Assembly: GCF_000175575.2 (NCBI RefSeq)
Contig: NZ_CP005986.1
Coordinates: 1,932,615 to 1,996,614, forward strand
DNA from: Acidithiobacillus caldus ATCC 51756
GTDB lineage: Bacteria > Pseudomonadota > Gammaproteobacteria > Acidithiobacillales > Acidithiobacillaceae
Direction: 5' to 3'
DNA: 64,000 nucleotides
Part shown: one piece after another, positions 7,863 to 17,384 of the stretch
How the letters are laid out: each line of letters opens with the position of its first letter
Numbering within the stretch: position 1 is the first letter of the stretch
Translations under genes and position numbers: made by a program
Notes under the pieces: generated by a model
What the model was told of the DNA's origin: nothing
The model's database searches: none
What the model saw: the letters and a program-made list of their open reading frames with translations, nothing else

Positions 7863-9654
7863 TACCGTCTACCTCCCCAAGGTTACCGATCCACTCACGA
7901 ATAACCTCTACCGCCCGAACTGTATCGGAACGAATCAGCTCTTTGATCGTATTCAGATTTTCTTCAAGACTTGCCTGACTGACCCCGTTAAGATCGAGCG
8001 TAGCATGATCCAGGGGGATGGATGGAGAAACATTCTGTACCGGCGGCACATTGCTGCGTCCCTTATCCGGCGCATCCTCGCCAGAACTCGACGCATCGCT
8101 TGACGGCTGTTGTGAGAAGATAGTTTTACGCTGTTTCATAAACTCCACCGCCAGCTTCCGGAATAAGAGCAAAGCGATCAATCCGAGGAGAAACCACTCT
8201 AAACGGCTCCACACCACCCACGGGGAAATCCGGCGCCACCAAGGTAGATGGGGAATCGGCGCTGGGCGCTCGTATGGTAGAACAGACAGCACGACTGTCC
8301 CCTGAGGTGCCGATGCATGGATCGTGTTGGTAACCATCCTCTTCAGCTGCAAAAGCGTCTTGGGACCGTATTCCGGTATGCCTGCAAGCGTCCGGCGTTT
8401 GCTTGCGGGTCTAACCGCAGACGTTGTAGCCGCGCTGACACCGCTCACAGTGCTTGCGCTGACCGGCTTTGCAGAAACCGCACTCGTTGGCGAGATGGAC
8501 TTGCCATTGATGAGCACCGATACGGAAAGACTCGTCAGCCTCCACGGCTCTCCTTTGGTAAACCCTACCGTCTTATCCAGGACATAATGAAACCGTTGGT
8601 TGGCCTGGCTGGATCTGGGTATCATCGCCCGGATCTCCTGTAGCGTCAGCCCCGGTGCTGCACTCGTTGCAGGAGCGGTGATCGGTGCCTGTGGGTTACC
8701 AGGAGGCTGATTGGATAGCGCTCCAGGGATACCAAAGGTAGAACTCGATGCACTGCCTTTCGTGCGCGAAGATTCCACAGCAGCAGTAACCACATGGCCC
8801 ATTCCATACGTGACAAAACTTTTCTGGGTATGGGATAGATCGATATTTGCATCCACGGCGACCCGTAGGTTCCGTTTTCCGCCAACGATAGGAGCAAGCA
8901 GATCAACGATCTGCTTGCGATAGGCGGATTCGACTCTTTGTTGTAACCGCAAGATAGCGGACGATTGCGATCCTGTAGGCTTTGCTGTCAATGCCCGGCC
9001 ATATTGGTCGACCACGGTCACAGAACCCGCCTTCAGTCCAGGCACGCTCGATGCCACGAGATGCGTAATGCCATAAACCTGCTCCTGCGTCAGCATCATA
9101 CCTGGTGCGAGCTTCAGGGTAACTGCAGCCTTAGGGCTCGGCATACGCTCCAGGAAAGGTGTGCGATTGGGGATGGCGAGATTGACGGTTGCTGCCTCGA
9201 CCCCCTGAATCGATTCAATATCCTTGGATAATCCAGCTTCCAGAGCGCGAATATAGGTCGTATGCTCCACAAAACTGGAGGTGCCCAGCTTCTCGTTCTG
9301 CAATTGATGCCAGAGCGCACTCGTCGCCTGAGCGGGCAATCCTTGTTCGGCTAACTGTAAGCGCACCCGTGCTGCATCCGCTTTCGGCACCTCAATCACG
9401 TTGCCATTGTCCAGCAGCCGGAACGGTATACCGCCTTTCTGCAAGGCAGCTATAACGCTCCCCCCTGTCTGTGGACTGAGCCCGGAATAGACGACGGCGT
9501 AGCTGGTATGGCTGACGGCCTCCCCAATCCCCAGGGACGCGGCCAATACCAAAGCTATCCCACCCAAAATGGTGAGACGCTGACGTTGGTTCCGGGAGTG
9601 CCACCAGTTCCGAAAATCACTCGGACCGTTGGTTACGGAAAACGGTATCCGCAT
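7855..9654 (-). CDS. fliF: Flagellar MS-ring protein FliF
   Basis: 599 residues. TM1 near residues 27-47 (LTILGGIALVLAASLGIGEAV), YscJ/FliF periplasmic domain (YAVVYSGLSPQTGGSVIAAL, IPFRLLDNGNVIEVP, SSFVEHTTYIRALEAGLSKDI), the FliF-specific region (RVAVDANIDLSHTQKS, a long Ser/Ala/Thr loop), TM2 near residue 490 (WFLLGLIALLLFRKLAV) and the FliG-binding C-terminus (LNTIKELIRSDTVRAVEVIREWIGNL). The MS ring is the inner-membrane platform of the basal body. Second gene of the operon, 4 bp after fliE. Confidence 0.96.
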   Translation of the reverse strand: MRIPFSVTNGPSDFRNWWHSRNQRQRLTILGGIALVLAASLGIGEAVSHTSYAVVYSGLSPQTGGSVIAALQKGGIPFRLLDNGNVIEVPKADAARVRLQLAEQGLPAQATSALWHQLQNEKLGTSSFVEHTTYIRALEAGLSKDIESIQGVEAATVNLAIPNRTPFLERMPSPKAAVTLKLAPGMMLTQEQVYGITHLVASSVPGLKAGSVTVVDQYGRALTAKPTGSQSSAILRLQQRVESAYRKQIVDLLAPIVGGKRNLRVAVDANIDLSHTQKSFVTYGMGHVVTAAVESSRTKGSASSSTFGIPGALSNQPPGNPQAPITAPATSAAPGLTLQEIRAMIPRSSQANQRFHYVLDKTVGFTKGEPWRLTSLSVSVLINGKSISPTSAVSAKPVSASTVSGVSAATTSAVRPASKRRTLAGIPEYGPKTLLQLKRMVTNTIHASAPQGTVVLSVLPYERPAPIPHLPWWRRISPWVVWSRLEWFLLGLIALLLFRKLAVEFMKQRKTIFSQQPSSDASSSGEDAPDKGRSNVPPVQNVSPSIPLDHATLDLNGVSQASLEENLNTIKELIRSDTVRAVEVIREWIGNLGEVDGNG

Positions 9655-9658
9655 CGTG

Positions 9659-10018
9659 TCAGACCGGCATGGAGATCAATGTCTCATAGCCGCGCGTTAA
9701 CTCATTACGAATAGCGATAAGTTCTTGGAATGCGATATCACTTTTCTGCATGGACAACATGGTCTGCGCTAACGATGGAGCCTCCGGACCTCCGGCCGCA
9801 AAGGCGCGCTGTTCGGCATTGGACGCGGCCTGTGCAGACGAAACTTCTGCCAATCCCTTACGAATCAACTCGGAAAATCCAGACCCGCTTGCATCGGAAC
9901 GCCATGCAGTTGCAGGGACCAACGGGGTCTGCCCCGTCTGCGGGACCGTCAGAGCACGCAACTGCTCCAGCATGTTCGCCATGGTGGAGCTTGTCAAAGA
10001 AATCGCGGGGATGGGCAC
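9659..10018 (-). CDS. fliE: Flagellar hook-basal body protein FliE
   Basis: 119 residues from a GTG at 10018 with a GAGGAG ribosome binding site. C-terminus reads QTMLSMQKSDIAFQELIAIRNELTRGYETLISMPV, the conserved FliE end (MxxxQkAslsfqxxvqVRNKxvxAYqEImxMqV). FliE links the MS ring to the proximal rod. First gene of the fliEFGKMNPQ-fliA operon; a strong sigma-54-type promoter lies at 10055-10070. Confidence 0.93.
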   Translation of the reverse strand: MPIPAISLTSSTMANMLEQLRALTVPQTGQTPLVPATAWRSDASGSGFSELIRKGLAEVSSAQAASNAEQRAFAAGGPEAPSLAQTMLSMQKSDIAFQELIAIRNELTRGYETLISMPV

Positions 10019-10054
10019 AAGCTACTCCTCACTGTTGAATCGTTCCAGCAATGA

Positions 10055-10070
10055 GGCAATAAACGTGCCT
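10055..10070 (-). promoter_or_regulatory. Putative sigma-54 promoter of the fliE operon
   Basis: Minus-strand AGGCACGTTTATTGCC matches TGGCACGnnnnTTGCW except at the two outer bases, with exact GG-N10-GC spacing. The predicted start is near 10044, 26 nt before the fliE GTG. It overlaps the last bases of fliS. Confidence 0.75.
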
Positions 10071-10464
10071 ATTCTCCGACACCTTCCTCTTTACGGAAGA
10101 CCTGCCGCAGGTGCTGCAGCATCTTCAGGGCTTCCTCAAGGTCTTCTGGCTTATTGTTGAGGTTCGCCTTGACGATACGATGCAAAACAAAGGTATACGC
10201 AGTACGCAACCGCGCTTGGAACGAGGGATTCGTGGATGCGGTGGATTCCGCATCATCTGGAGGGAGAGCTGCCAACCAAAACTCCACGATAGCAAAGGCG
10301 TCGTGGAGTAAACGGGCCTTTTCCATGAGGTCCGCGGGATCACGGCTGCTCATCAGATGCTTCGCTCCCTGAAGCAGGGCGACGCAACGACGATAACCCC
10401 GATCCCAGAGATCCAGTGGGGTCGCTGTCTCGTTGCGAACCAAAGCATACGGATTAGCTGCCAC
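10069..10464 (-). CDS. fliS: Flagellin export chaperone FliS
   Basis: 131 residues if the GTG at 10464 is used (MAANPYALVRNETATP, the usual FliS N-terminus ...NxYxxxxVxTATP); an upstream ATG at 10500 would add 12 residues read inside fliD without a ribosome binding site. Helical protein with LWDRGYRRCVALLQGAKHLM and KARLLHDAFAIVEFWLAAL. FliS binds the flagellin C-terminus and keeps it unfolded until export. Overlaps the end of fliD, its usual partner. Confidence 0.85.
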   Translation of the reverse strand: MAANPYALVRNETATPLDLWDRGYRRCVALLQGAKHLMSSRDPADLMEKARLLHDAFAIVEFWLAALPPDDAESTASTNPSFQARLRTAYTFVLHRIVKANLNNKPEDLEEALKMLQHLRQVFRKEEGVGE

Positions 10465-12085
10465 TGGAAGACCCCCCGAAGAGACTAGAGAAGATAGCAT
10501 TCAAGTCGTTTGCCGTAGTAGAAGCCTGGGCCGATACATTCTCGTAATTACCAAACGCGCTGACCATGGCCGAGATTTGCTCTTTGGATGCCTGCTGATA
10601 CTGAGTGATTTGCGAATTCATATTGGTCAATTGCGATTGCAAATCGTTTTGCGCTTGCTGAATGACCCCGTTGCTCCCCAGGACGCCATCCAGCAGAGAT
10701 GCCATGGAAGACGCGATACCTTGATTGAAAAATACCGATGCAGATGGTAGCGTCCCCGTTCCGATAGACAACGTCATTCCGGCTGCCGGTCCACTGGTTA
10801 CCGTCATCATCCCATTGCTACCGGACGCTACATAGCCATTGACCGTACCCGATGTCAGCGACGACGAATTCGCCGTTACGTTAACATCGTACACTCCGGC
10901 AACCGTTCCAGAGGTCGCCCCTGAAAATTGAACGCTCGGGTTGTTCGAACCACCCATCGCTCCAAACAAACCCATGACTTGCGCATAATTACTGCTTAAT
11001 GCGCTATTCAAAGCAGACTGGTCTACCGTAATGGTGCCACTGGACGTGAGCGTGATACCTATGTTCCCAAATCCAATAGCATCTGCAGCCCCACCAGAAC
11101 CAATAGCCGTTGCCGTGGATATTATGGACAGCAACTGGTTCTCAATACCTTGAACTACAGGATCACCAATCAGCGGTCCTGCAGTCCCAGAAGCAACGGT
11201 TCCCGTCGCAGACACCGCTGCCGTCCCGCTGGCCGGCGTATACGCGGTCGCTGACTGAATGAAGCTGGAAGCCTTATTGAAGGCTTGCACGAAATCCTGA
11301 ATGGCCGATTGCGCATCTGAGGTCGAAACCCCAACCGATATACTGGTGCTGCCGGTTGCACTTACCGTAAAACTCACGCCAGGAATTGCGCCAGAAAACG
11401 TATTGCTTGCTGAAGTTAGAGAAATACCATTTACTGACGCTGTAGCATTTTGTGCCGCCTGACTTTCCGTCATACCAGATGCACCGGACGCATAAGAAAA
11501 ACCCGAAAGCGCCGAACCTGTGGTGCTGATACTAAACGCGTTGCCCGAGCCCGTCTGGTTTCCGATCACTGTCAGCCGATATCCCGTACCATCGTACACC
11601 ACACTGGCAGTGACTCCGGCACCCGACTGATTGATGGCATTGGCTAAGCCATCTAACGTATCGTTGCTGCTGGTCACATCAATGTTTACCGCAGCACCAT
11701 TACCCACCTGAATCGACAGTGTGCCTGTGCCAATGGCCGACGTCTGGCTGGAGTAGTCGCTACTGTACAGGGATTGCGCCGTAGCCAGGCCAGAAACCGT
11801 TACCGAATAGCTTCCTGTCGGCGCCGCATTACTGGCCGTGGCACTCAGGATCGCGCTGTTCCCCACATTGGCTTGCACCTGCGTCAAACTGGACAGGTCC
11901 ATCAACCCCTGTACGGCACTCTGCAGCCCCCCCAGCACAGAAGACAGGTTGCCGTACGCGCTGATCTCCGTCTCCAATGGCTTGGCCTCGGCCTGGAGGG
12001 TGGCGATAGGTGCGTTGTATTGGTTTTCGGCAGCCTTCACCAACGATTGGATCTGGCTGGAACTCAACACTCCGGAAATAGACAT
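10454..12085 (-). CDS. fliD: Flagellar filament cap protein FliD
   Basis: 543 residues. N-terminus SLVKAAENQYNAPIATLQAE and C-terminal coiled coil (DLQSQLTNMNSQITQYQQA, followed by NYENVSAQASTTANDLNAIF) are FliD-like; the middle holds the D2/D3 domains. FliD caps the filament and folds incoming flagellin. The protein has only four Lys and one Arg. A GGGAGG ribosome binding site precedes the ATG. The gene follows a terminator behind fliC; no clear promoter of its own was found. Confidence 0.9.
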   Translation of the reverse strand: MSISGVLSSSQIQSLVKAAENQYNAPIATLQAEAKPLETEISAYGNLSSVLGGLQSAVQGLMDLSSLTQVQANVGNSAILSATASNAAPTGSYSVTVSGLATAQSLYSSDYSSQTSAIGTGTLSIQVGNGAAVNIDVTSSNDTLDGLANAINQSGAGVTASVVYDGTGYRLTVIGNQTGSGNAFSISTTGSALSGFSYASGASGMTESQAAQNATASVNGISLTSASNTFSGAIPGVSFTVSATGSTSISVGVSTSDAQSAIQDFVQAFNKASSFIQSATAYTPASGTAAVSATGTVASGTAGPLIGDPVVQGIENQLLSIISTATAIGSGGAADAIGFGNIGITLTSSGTITVDQSALNSALSSNYAQVMGLFGAMGGSNNPSVQFSGATSGTVAGVYDVNVTANSSSLTSGTVNGYVASGSNGMMTVTSGPAAGMTLSIGTGTLPSASVFFNQGIASSMASLLDGVLGSNGVIQQAQNDLQSQLTNMNSQITQYQQASKEQISAMVSAFGNYENVSAQASTTANDLNAIFSSLFGGSSSGS

Positions 12086-12136
12086 GCGAACCTCCCTACC
12101 CTGATCTTTTCCCTACCGCCTCTCGAAGCGACAGGG

Positions 12137-12176
12137 AAAAAACCTGCGGACCCACCTAATACCGACGGGTCCACAG
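12137..12176 (-). terminator. Rho-independent terminator behind fliC
   Basis: On the minus strand a 10-bp stem (CTGTGGACCC pairing with GGGTCCGCAG, one U-G wobble, arms at plus positions 12167-12176 and 12144-12153) with a 13-nt loop is followed after one G by six T residues (12142-12137). It lies 37 bp past the fliC stop, which fits a single-gene highly expressed flagellin unit. Confidence 0.85.
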
Positions 12177-12212
12177 ACTGGGTTTCCCACTTGGGATGAG
12201 TACCAAGCCCTT

Positions 12213-13691
12213 TTAAGGCAAGAGCTTCAAGTAGGCCTGCTGCGTCTGACTCGAGGCGGCGAGTGCCGCAATACCCGCCTGCTGCAACACCTGCGCCTGG
12301 GTCAACTGTGTGCTCACTTGCGGAATATTCGCATCCTGAATGACGGACTGGGCAGACTGATCGTTGGTATTGGTCGTCTGCTCATTGGACAGAGCCGACT
12401 CCACACGCTGCTGGACTGCGCCCAATTGCGTGCCCTGCTCGTTCAGCTGCTGGATGGCATAACCCACGATGGTAATCGCTTGACTCGCACCGTACTGGGT
12501 CGCCACATTGACCTGATTCAGGTTCAAGAGGGAGCTGCCGCTAGAAACGCCCACATCCGACCCTCCGGATACCGTGAATGCGCTTGCCGACTGGAAGGAA
12601 ACCACGCCCTGAATAGTGGCACCCGAGGTCGCGCCGGCAGCAAGCGTCAATCCACCAGCACTGTCGGTCATCGACACCGACCCACTGAAGTTATTGATGC
12701 TGATGTTGTTCCCATTAACATCCGTCAGCACCAGCTGATTCTTCGTGTTCACCGATGCACTAATACCCGTGGTAGACGTACTGGCATTGATACTTTGCAC
12801 CAAGCTCGACATCCCAGAAGCGCTGGAGCTAGTGACGTCCGCAGAAATGGACACCGCGTTGTTGAGACTGCCACTGGTACCATTGCCCAGCGAGAAACTG
12901 ATATCGCCTGTGCTCGTCACGTTAAACGCGACGCTGGTATAGGCTTGGGCGTTCACACCGGTCAGATTGGCAACCTGGTTGACGCTTTGCGCCACGCTGG
13001 CCGCAGACTCCCCAGAGGACGATACCGTGACAGCACCACTACCCTGGCTACCATAGATGGTCATAGTGCCAGAGCTGAAGGCACCGGAGGTAGAAGCGAC
13101 GTAGGCCAGTCCATTGCCATAGGCTCCGGTGCTGCCGCCGTAAACCGAACCGGACGGCGTGGTGGTATACATACCGAGATTTTCAGCGGCGGTGCTGCCA
13201 ATGCTGGCCGTGATCACCTGCCCCTGATTAGCGCCCACCTGGAACTGCGCTCCAGAGAAGCTACCGTCCAGCAGGTTAATGCCATTGAACTGGGTCTGCT
13301 GGGAAATGGTAGTAATCTGGGCCACCAGGTTGCCGACAGTAGACTGTAGAGACCCAAGATCGGCGGTGGTATTGGTACCGTTTGCCGCCTGCACCGCTAT
13401 GGTGCGGATGTTCTGCAAAATACTGGTCTGCTGTCCCAGGGCACCGGTGGCCGTCTGCAGCAGAGAAACCGCCTGATTGGCATTCGAAATCGCCTGGTTC
13501 GAACCGTTGATCTGGGTAGTAAAGCCCTGCGCAATGGTGTACCCGGCAGGATTGTCGGCTGGACTGTTGATCGCAAGCCCCGTAGACAATTCGTTCTGCA
13601 GATGGTTAATGGTCTGGTTGGTATTACCCAAGCTATTCAATGCATCCAATGCGGACACATTGGTATTGATAGAGCCGAATGCAGTAGACAT
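12213..13691 (-). CDS. fliC: Flagellin FliC
   Basis: 492 residues. Conserved N-terminal D0/D1 (INTNVSALDALNSLGNTNQ, LSTGLAINSPADNPAGYTIA, SLLQTATGALGQQTSILQ) and C-terminal D1/D0 (QRVESALSNEQ, DANIPQVSTQLTQAQVLQQ, QAYLKLLP). The central D2/D3 region is Ser/Thr/Gly/Asn-rich. Only two Lys and two Arg occur in the whole protein, against about 17 Asp/Glu. Ribosome binding site GAGGG precedes the ATG. Expected to be driven by sigma-28 (site at 13751-13778) and ended by the terminator at 12137-12176. Confidence 0.96.
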   Translation of the reverse strand: MSTAFGSINTNVSALDALNSLGNTNQTINHLQNELSTGLAINSPADNPAGYTIAQGFTTQINGSNQAISNANQAVSLLQTATGALGQQTSILQNIRTIAVQAANGTNTTADLGSLQSTVGNLVAQITTISQQTQFNGINLLDGSFSGAQFQVGANQGQVITASIGSTAAENLGMYTTTPSGSVYGGSTGAYGNGLAYVASTSGAFSSGTMTIYGSQGSGAVTVSSSGESAASVAQSVNQVANLTGVNAQAYTSVAFNVTSTGDISFSLGNGTSGSLNNAVSISADVTSSSASGMSSLVQSINASTSTTGISASVNTKNQLVLTDVNGNNISINNFSGSVSMTDSAGGLTLAAGATSGATIQGVVSFQSASAFTVSGGSDVGVSSGSSLLNLNQVNVATQYGASQAITIVGYAIQQLNEQGTQLGAVQQRVESALSNEQTTNTNDQSAQSVIQDANIPQVSTQLTQAQVLQQAGIAALAASSQTQQAYLKLLP

Positions 13692-13750
13692 GACAAACCC
13701 TCGTCTGAATAAAACCGGATGGAAACGCCACAGGCGCCTCCTGCTTATTC

Positions 13751-13778
13751 TTAACGGTACAAGCGGAGAAAAAGTTTC
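13751..13778 (-). promoter_or_regulatory. Putative sigma-28 promoter of fliC
   Basis: Minus strand GAAA, 16 bp, then ACCGTTAA, close to the FliA consensus TAAA-N15-GCCGATAA (six of eight in the -10 box). The predicted start lies about 53 nt before the flagellin ATG. The -35 end touches the last codons of the upstream glycosyltransferase gene. Confidence 0.55.
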
Positions 13779-16700
13779 AGGTCCAAGCCGATTCCCACAA
13801 GTCGAGATGGTCCTCCAAGATCCAATGCTGCTCTATGTGCTCACGTAAAATGGTCCCAGCACGGCGTAAGGCATCGCGGTCGGCCAGCAACTCCTTGATT
13901 GTGTTGAGCCAGTCCCGATACCGGTTTTTTACCATCCAGATCGGGAAGCCCCGATAGGGAAGAATGTCTGTCGCCAAGACCGGAATCCCAAGAATACCCA
14001 TTTCCAAAACGCGCAGGTGACTCTTGCCAAGATTAAAGGGATGATCTTCCAACGGGGCCAAAGCCAAGTCCAGGCCAAGCGATGCAACTTTAGCCGGATA
14101 TTGATCAAAGGGCACCGGCTTGACAAAGGTGACGTACGGTTGCAGAGACTCCGGACACATCCCCATGAAAACCCAGTCGATCTCTTTCCTGGTTGCTTTA
14201 ACAACATCTTGGATGAGTTCCAGGTCACCCAGATGGCTCACCCCGCCAACCCAACCAACACGAGGGCGCTTACCCTCGTTGATTGCCGTACGCAGTGCTC
14301 CCCATCGTGCCCGTTCCACAAAATTGGGGACGACACGGATGTCGGCATTCCATCCACGGTACTGTTCTGCCAAATACTCCGTCGTTACCACCATCCGATG
14401 CATCCTTTCAGCAGTATGCCGCAACCGCTTGACGATGTCGGGGTGAATATGCGGACGATGAGCATTTTTCATCGGCAAGTGAATGACCAAATCGTCGATC
14501 TCAAAGACGCGCAGGGTGTCCGGGCAATACTCCGTCCACTGCCGGATAACAACCGACTGGTGATCTTCCATTTGCAGCTGAAAGATCACGCTGTCCGGCT
14601 GGGATTGTAGCATTTCGGGTGGGGTGAGAAGTTGCATGGTCTCTTGCGTCTGCAGCCGCCCAGCCCTCGATAACGCCCGTGCCGGAGCAATAATCCGGTA
14701 TTCTCCCGTTCCTTCCCGATTCACCGGATGTGCAAACACCCGCTTGCGGGGTCGCCATTCCGGCTGCCAGCACAATGCCGGAATCGACTCAAACTGAAAT
14801 CCTCGTCCGTGGCGCGTGAAGTTTGGGTTGTAGGCGCGATCCCGCGCTATCCGCCTCGACCATTTGCGAAACAGCGCATCGTTAGCCTCTGCCATTATCC
14901 GACGCGACTGTACGGTTTTCTCTGGGTTGCCTTGTACTTCAGCACGTTGACTGGCCGATCCGTGATGCAGCAGCACAACGTCAGGTGTCCAAACGATGCG
15001 AAGCCCTTGCTCTCCCAACTTTAGACAGAGATCCACATCATTGAATTGAACTGGAAACTCCTCCGAAAATCCGCCGACCGCATCGAAATCCGCCTTACGT
15101 ACTGCCATGCAGGCAGCGGTCACGGCCTCGTAATTTTGTGTCAGAATAAGACGCCCGAAATACCCACGATCCTGCCCATGGCTTCCCAAGAACGGATGAT
15201 CTGCCCCGCCACCCGAAAGACCCAGGATCACGCCAGCATGCTGCACTTTCCCATCGGCGAACAGCAACTTTGCCCCGACCGCCCCAACCTGAGGGCGCAG
15301 TGCATGACGCACCAAGTTCCGCATCCAGTCGGCGTGCAGAATCGCGGTATCGTTATTCAGAAAGAGCAGCACATCTCCCCGAACCGTTTCCCGTATGGCT
15401 GCATTATGCATGGCCGCATAATCGAACGGCCCAACCCAGGAGAATACGCGGATGCGATTTGCAAAGAGCTCGGGCTTGGAGCGTATTGCATCTAAATATT
15501 GGACCGCATCGACCTCACATGAGCCATTGTCGATGATGATTACTTCAAAATTTGGGTAGTCCGTTTTTTCAAACAGCGTATCCAGACACGCATTCAGATA
15601 TGCCATCTGGTTTTTCGTAGGAATAATCACGCTGACCAGTGGAAGCTCCTCAGGCAGAGCATACTCCACACGATACGTTGCCGGAGCGGGACCAAAATCC
15701 ACACGCCCCCTTTCTCCACTGCGCTCTAGATGAGACGCCAGGGCGTACTTTCCCGAACGCACGATGGTTTCCACCGCAATTCGGTCACTCCCAGACTGCG
15801 GACAACGATGATACAACACCCGTGCCACATGCCCAATGATCCGTTCGGGATTCGGCACCACTTCCGCCGCGCGAAGCACAAGGTCATACTCCTCTGCTCC
15901 GGGGCAGCCCACTGGCATGCCGCCAATACTCCGCAGAAACTCCTGGTCTATGGCCAGCATACCACCAATATAGGGGACACTCCGCAAGGTATCGAGCAAA
16001 AAATCCGGTTTCAGATGCGGCTGACCACGATGGCCTTGATCATCCACTTGGTCTTCGTCGGTGTATACGACACGCCACGCAGGGTGACTGCAAATGGATA
16101 TGCCCACACGCGCCAAGGCATCGGACTCCAGAAAATCTCCGGAATCCAGCAGAACCAGCCACCGGCCACGACCGCGATCACCCCCTTCGCGCAGGTATTG
16201 GTTCAGAAGATCCCAATCGTCGCCATCCAAAATCGTGACCGGGATACCACTGAGACCTTGCGGCAATTCCGGCCACAATACCGAGGCAGCCGATTTCCCG
16301 GATTCGCGCAAAATCACCAACGCGTGGGGACGTACCACCTGGTCCGCAAGGCTTTCCAAGGCGCGACGCGCACGAACGCTATTGCGTACATTCTGACGCA
16401 TCACGACAATAAATTTCGGAAAATCCTCCAAATGTGCTACAGATTCTTTCAGCCATGCCACTTCCTGAGTCGATAACATTTGTCCCTGGCGCCAGACTTC
16501 TTCCGCTGTCGGGGTCAACTGCCAACGCCAGGACAGGGAAGATTTGTCTTCCGGAGCCGCGGGAATCTCCGCAATCTCCGCCACCGGTTTCCAGTTCGCG
16601 CTCACTCGTGCCGTGAATATATGCTGCAATGCCACAAGGTCACTCAACTGCGCCGGCGACACCCCCGAAAGTGCACACGCGCCAATCTGAACCGAAGAAG

Positions 16701-17328
16701 TAAACACCGGACGTCCGGCCTGAAGCAGACGCACATCCTCAACGGTTCGCCGCTGAATCACTTCGTATCCACAGGATGCCAGCAAGGATAATGCCGATTC
16801 CTTGGTAAAAAAACGAAGGTGCGTAACATCCAGAATCCCACTTTGCGCGTAGTGCCATTGTCCGGCCCGTAGCCGCCCAAGCACACCAAGATTTTGAACG
16901 TTTGGCAACGATACGATGATCTGCGCGTCGTCTCGCAGATACTGCCGTAACCAGCGCAGAGTTTTCCATGGATTTTCCAAATGTTCGAGCACATCGGCAA
17001 GAATCAACGTATCGACAGACTTTTCGGCAATCCACCGAAACAAAGGAGTATCGGAAGGATCTTTTTCACTGAATATAACGCCATCCAGAACCCGTGCCGC
17101 AGTGTCCAGACTGACGGGATCGAGATCCGCGCCAAAGACCCGCGCTGAGGGCCAACGCTCCTTGATTAGACGACCTGTTGCCCCGGCCCCACACCCCCAC
17201 TCTAGCACCACACCTGGCTTACGGAAGAATGCCTCCAACAACTCATGCCGCGGACGATTAAAATATTCAGAAAAATCTTTACCGTTCGATTCAGTGCCTT
17301 CAACAACATCGACGCCCTGTTCCAACAT
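13777..17328 (-). CDS. Four-module methyltransferase/glycosyltransferase, probable filament or surface glycan enzyme
   Basis: 1183 residues. Module 1 (about 10-200) is a class I SAM methyltransferase: motif I LEWGCGAGATG near residue 42, then LILADVLEHLENPWKTLR and HLRFFTKESALSLLASCGYE. Module 2 (about 300-530) looks like a degenerate GT2 fold with YTDEDQVDDQG. Module 3 (about 565-800) is a good GT2 domain: LVSVIIPTKNQMAYLNACLD, VIIIDNGS, LLFLNNDTAI, and HHGSASQR. Module 4 (about 880-1180) is GT4-like: GEYRIIAPARALSRAG, RVGWVGGVSHLGDLELI, LRVLEMGILGIPVLATD. Its end overlaps the fliC promoter and it follows the flgKL-pilZ genes, so flagellin or hook glycosylation is a reasonable inference. Sugar and acceptor are unknown. 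Confidence 0.8.
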   Translation of the reverse strand: MLEQGVDVVEGTESNGKDFSEYFNRPRHELLEAFFRKPGVVLEWGCGAGATGRLIKERWPSARVFGADLDPVSLDTAARVLDGVIFSEKDPSDTPLFRWIAEKSVDTLILADVLEHLENPWKTLRWLRQYLRDDAQIIVSLPNVQNLGVLGRLRAGQWHYAQSGILDVTHLRFFTKESALSLLASCGYEVIQRRTVEDVRLLQAGRPVFTSSVQIGACALSGVSPAQLSDLVALQHIFTARVSANWKPVAEIAEIPAAPEDKSSLSWRWQLTPTAEEVWRQGQMLSTQEVAWLKESVAHLEDFPKFIVVMRQNVRNSVRARRALESLADQVVRPHALVILRESGKSAASVLWPELPQGLSGIPVTILDGDDWDLLNQYLREGGDRGRGRWLVLLDSGDFLESDALARVGISICSHPAWRVVYTDEDQVDDQGHRGQPHLKPDFLLDTLRSVPYIGGMLAIDQEFLRSIGGMPVGCPGAEEYDLVLRAAEVVPNPERIIGHVARVLYHRCPQSGSDRIAVETIVRSGKYALASHLERSGERGRVDFGPAPATYRVEYALPEELPLVSVIIPTKNQMAYLNACLDTLFEKTDYPNFEVIIIDNGSCEVDAVQYLDAIRSKPELFANRIRVFSWVGPFDYAAMHNAAIRETVRGDVLLFLNNDTAILHADWMRNLVRHALRPQVGAVGAKLLFADGKVQHAGVILGLSGGGADHPFLGSHGQDRGYFGRLILTQNYEAVTAACMAVRKADFDAVGGFSEEFPVQFNDVDLCLKLGEQGLRIVWTPDVVLLHHGSASQRAEVQGNPEKTVQSRRIMAEANDALFRKWSRRIARDRAYNPNFTRHGRGFQFESIPALCWQPEWRPRKRVFAHPVNREGTGEYRIIAPARALSRAGRLQTQETMQLLTPPEMLQSQPDSVIFQLQMEDHQSVVIRQWTEYCPDTLRVFEIDDLVIHLPMKNAHRPHIHPDIVKRLRHTAERMHRMVVTTEYLAEQYRGWNADIRVVPNFVERARWGALRTAINEGKRPRVGWVGGVSHLGDLELIQDVVKATRKEIDWVFMGMCPESLQPYVTFVKPVPFDQYPAKVASLGLDLALAPLEDHPFNLGKSHLRVLEMGILGIPVLATDILPYRGFPIWMVKNRYRDWLNTIKELLADRDALRRAGTILREHIEQHWILEDHLDLWESAWT

Positions 17329-17384
17329 CCGTCCATCCTCATACTAAATCCTTAGGCATATACAAGCAGAATCCATGCCCAATA

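Noticed and set aside
12318-13349. Long plus-strand frame (343 codons) across fliC
   Set aside because: Antisense to flagellin; Arg/His-rich composition typical of reversed low-complexity coding DNA, no ribosome binding site.
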